Below, piece after piece: positions 22,935 to 23,917 of a DNA stretch of 23,917 nt. The stretch is from JBIOJM01 sp044450785 (lineage in GTDB: Bacteria; Planctomycetota; Planctomycetia; Isosphaerales; Isosphaeraceae). Numbering within the stretch: the first letter of the stretch is position 1; each line of letters opens with the position of its first letter. The position numbers were made by a program, and so were the translations under genes. Location: positions 1 to 23,917 of the forward strand of contig JBIOJM010000138.1 in assembly GCA_044450785.1 (NCBI GenBank). Reading direction: 5' to 3'. The notes under the pieces are model-generated. The model saw nothing but the letters and a program-made list of their open reading frames with translations. It did not search any database and had not been told where the DNA came from.

Positions 22935-23917
22935 ATGCCGGGTGCTGACCAGGGCAAACGGCGACTCCGAAACGGCGCGGTCGCGGCGATCCTGCTGACC
23001 ATCGCCGCCTGCTCCGCCGGGTTGTGGTACGCCGCGTCACGCCGCGCGACCGACCCGCTCGAGCGGGCCGGCCGCGCCTACGACCAGGGCCGCTGGGACG
23101 TTGCGGCCCGGCTCGCCCGCGAATCGCTCAAGATCCGCCGGGACGATCCGGTCGCCCTGCGGCTCCTGGCGAGGTCCTCGGCGCGTCTCGGGCGCGACGA
23201 CGCGGCCCTCGCCATCTATCACCGTCGCCTCGATCAAAAGCTGATCGACGCCGAAGATGATGTCCTGCTCGGCCGGATGTTCGAGCGTCGAGGGCAGGGC
23301 GAGGCGGCGGCGCGGGCCTGGGAGAAGGTGCTGGAAGCCCGCCAGGTCCCGCCGCGTGCGCTCGATGAGCTGGCACGCCTTCACCTGCAGGGCGATCGCC
23401 CCGAGGAGGCGGCCCGGGTCGCCGAGCGGCTCAGCCGCCAGCCGGGCTGGGAGGCACCGGGCTCCTTGATGCTCGGCGGGATCCGGGTCGCGCTCAACGA
23501 TGTATCCGGCGCCGCCCTTTCGTTCCGCCGCGCGCTGGACCTCGACCCGGCGGAGGTCGACCGATCCCACGAGCCGACCCAGCTCCGCAAGCTGATTGCC
23601 CGGACCTTCCTGCGGGTGGGCCGATCCACCGATGCCCGCGCACCGTTGCAGTCGATCCTGGCCCGGGGCCCGGACCCGGAGGCCGCCTGGCTGCTCAGCC
23701 GTGCCGACATCCAGCAGGGGGACATGGTCCGGGCCCAGGCGTCGCTGGCACAAGCTGGGTCTTACCGAGCCGATCACCCGCTGGAGGCCGAGCCCGGCCC
23801 CTACGTGGGCGAGGCCCGCTGCGAGAAGTGCCACCCGGCTGTGTTTCGGGACTCGCTCGCCAGCCGGCACACCCGAAGCTACTATCGCGGGGCGCAGCTC
23901 AACGAGCTCCCCCGCCC
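22935..23917 (+). CDS. TPR multihaem cytochrome c, paralogue, truncated by window end
   Basis: The frame is open from the ATG at 22935 (after GAGGGG) to the window edge: 327 complete codons and no stop. It starts with a basic N-terminus and a membrane helix (about 14-33), then TPR-like repeats (YDQGRWDVAARLARESLK; LARSSARLGRDDAALAIYHR; GDRPEEAARVAERLSRQPGW) up to about residue 280. It then enters the cytochrome part with its first haem motif CEKCH. The sequence follows the 19046-20926 protein closely: SYRADHPLEAEPGP and VGEARCEKCHPAV match SYRAEHPLEAEPGP and AGEARCAHCHPEV. The complete protein should carry several more CxxCH sites. The function is probably extracytoplasmic electron transfer, with unknown partner. 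Confidence 0.85.
   Translation, partial: MPGADQGKRRLRNGAVAAILLTIAACSAGLWYAASRRATDPLERAGRAYDQGRWDVAARLARESLKIRRDDPVALRLLARSSARLGRDDAALAIYHRRLDQKLIDAEDDVLLGRMFERRGQGEAAARAWEKVLEARQVPPRALDELARLHLQGDRPEEAARVAERLSRQPGWEAPGSLMLGGIRVALNDVSGAALSFRRALDLDPAEVDRSHEPTQLRKLIARTFLRVGRSTDARAPLQSILARGPDPEAAWLLSRADIQQGDMVRAQASLAQAGSYRADHPLEAEPGPYVGEARCEKCHPAVFRDSLASRHTRSYYRGAQLNELPR

Overview
The window looks like a chromosomal stretch of a GC-rich planctomycete, most likely of the Isosphaera/Singulisphaera group. The evidence is two DUF1559 prepilin-like proteins with the planctomycete C-terminal H-x9-DG signature, an LEPR-XLL-like N-terminal motif on a secreted SUMF1-like protein, a TPR-CHAT protein with an embedded PDZ domain, a Tat-exported Gfo/Idh/MocA oxidoreductase, and large TPR proteins fused to FG-GAP/UnbV or multihaem cytochrome modules. 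The genus is an inference; no marker gene is present.

Layout. 0.3-2.2 kb: a cysteine-free SUMF1-fold/DUF5648 surface protein. 2.35-4.85 kb, minus strand: one TPR-CHAT gene now split into two reading frames by a 19-bp tandem duplication, with a second scar at its 3' end. 4.85-6.1 kb: sparsely coding DNA with one small gene, ending at tRNA-Val(TAC). 6.3-7.8 kb, minus: two coupled membrane-protein genes of unknown function. 7.83-7.95 kb: four copies of a hairpin-forming repeat. 7.98-11.1 kb, minus: a tight NSAR-type enolase / M20 hydrolase / GNAT operon, the gene set known for irreversible conversion of D- to L-amino acids through N-succinyl intermediates. 11.36-14.03 kb, plus: MocA-type oxidoreductase and a DUF5009 (HGSNAT-like) membrane acyltransferase. 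14.04-23.9 kb: secreted and envelope proteins, in the order lipoprotein + DUF1559 (minus), TPR-FG-GAP-UnbV (plus), TPR-heptahaem cytochrome (minus), lipoprotein + DUF1559 (plus), and a second TPR-cytochrome paralogue that runs off the end.

The last 10 kb contains two copies of a lipoprotein/DUF1559 pair and two TPR-cytochromes around an FG-GAP/UnbV protein. This is consistent with an extracytoplasmic system built from duplicated modules, but its function is unknown. Intergenic regions are rich in structured repeats: a heptamer inverted repeat at 11.13-11.20 kb, a long purine/pyrimidine inverted repeat at 18.80-18.98 kb, and a double-hairpin element at 21.53-21.59 kb whose two arms differ by compensatory base-pair changes.
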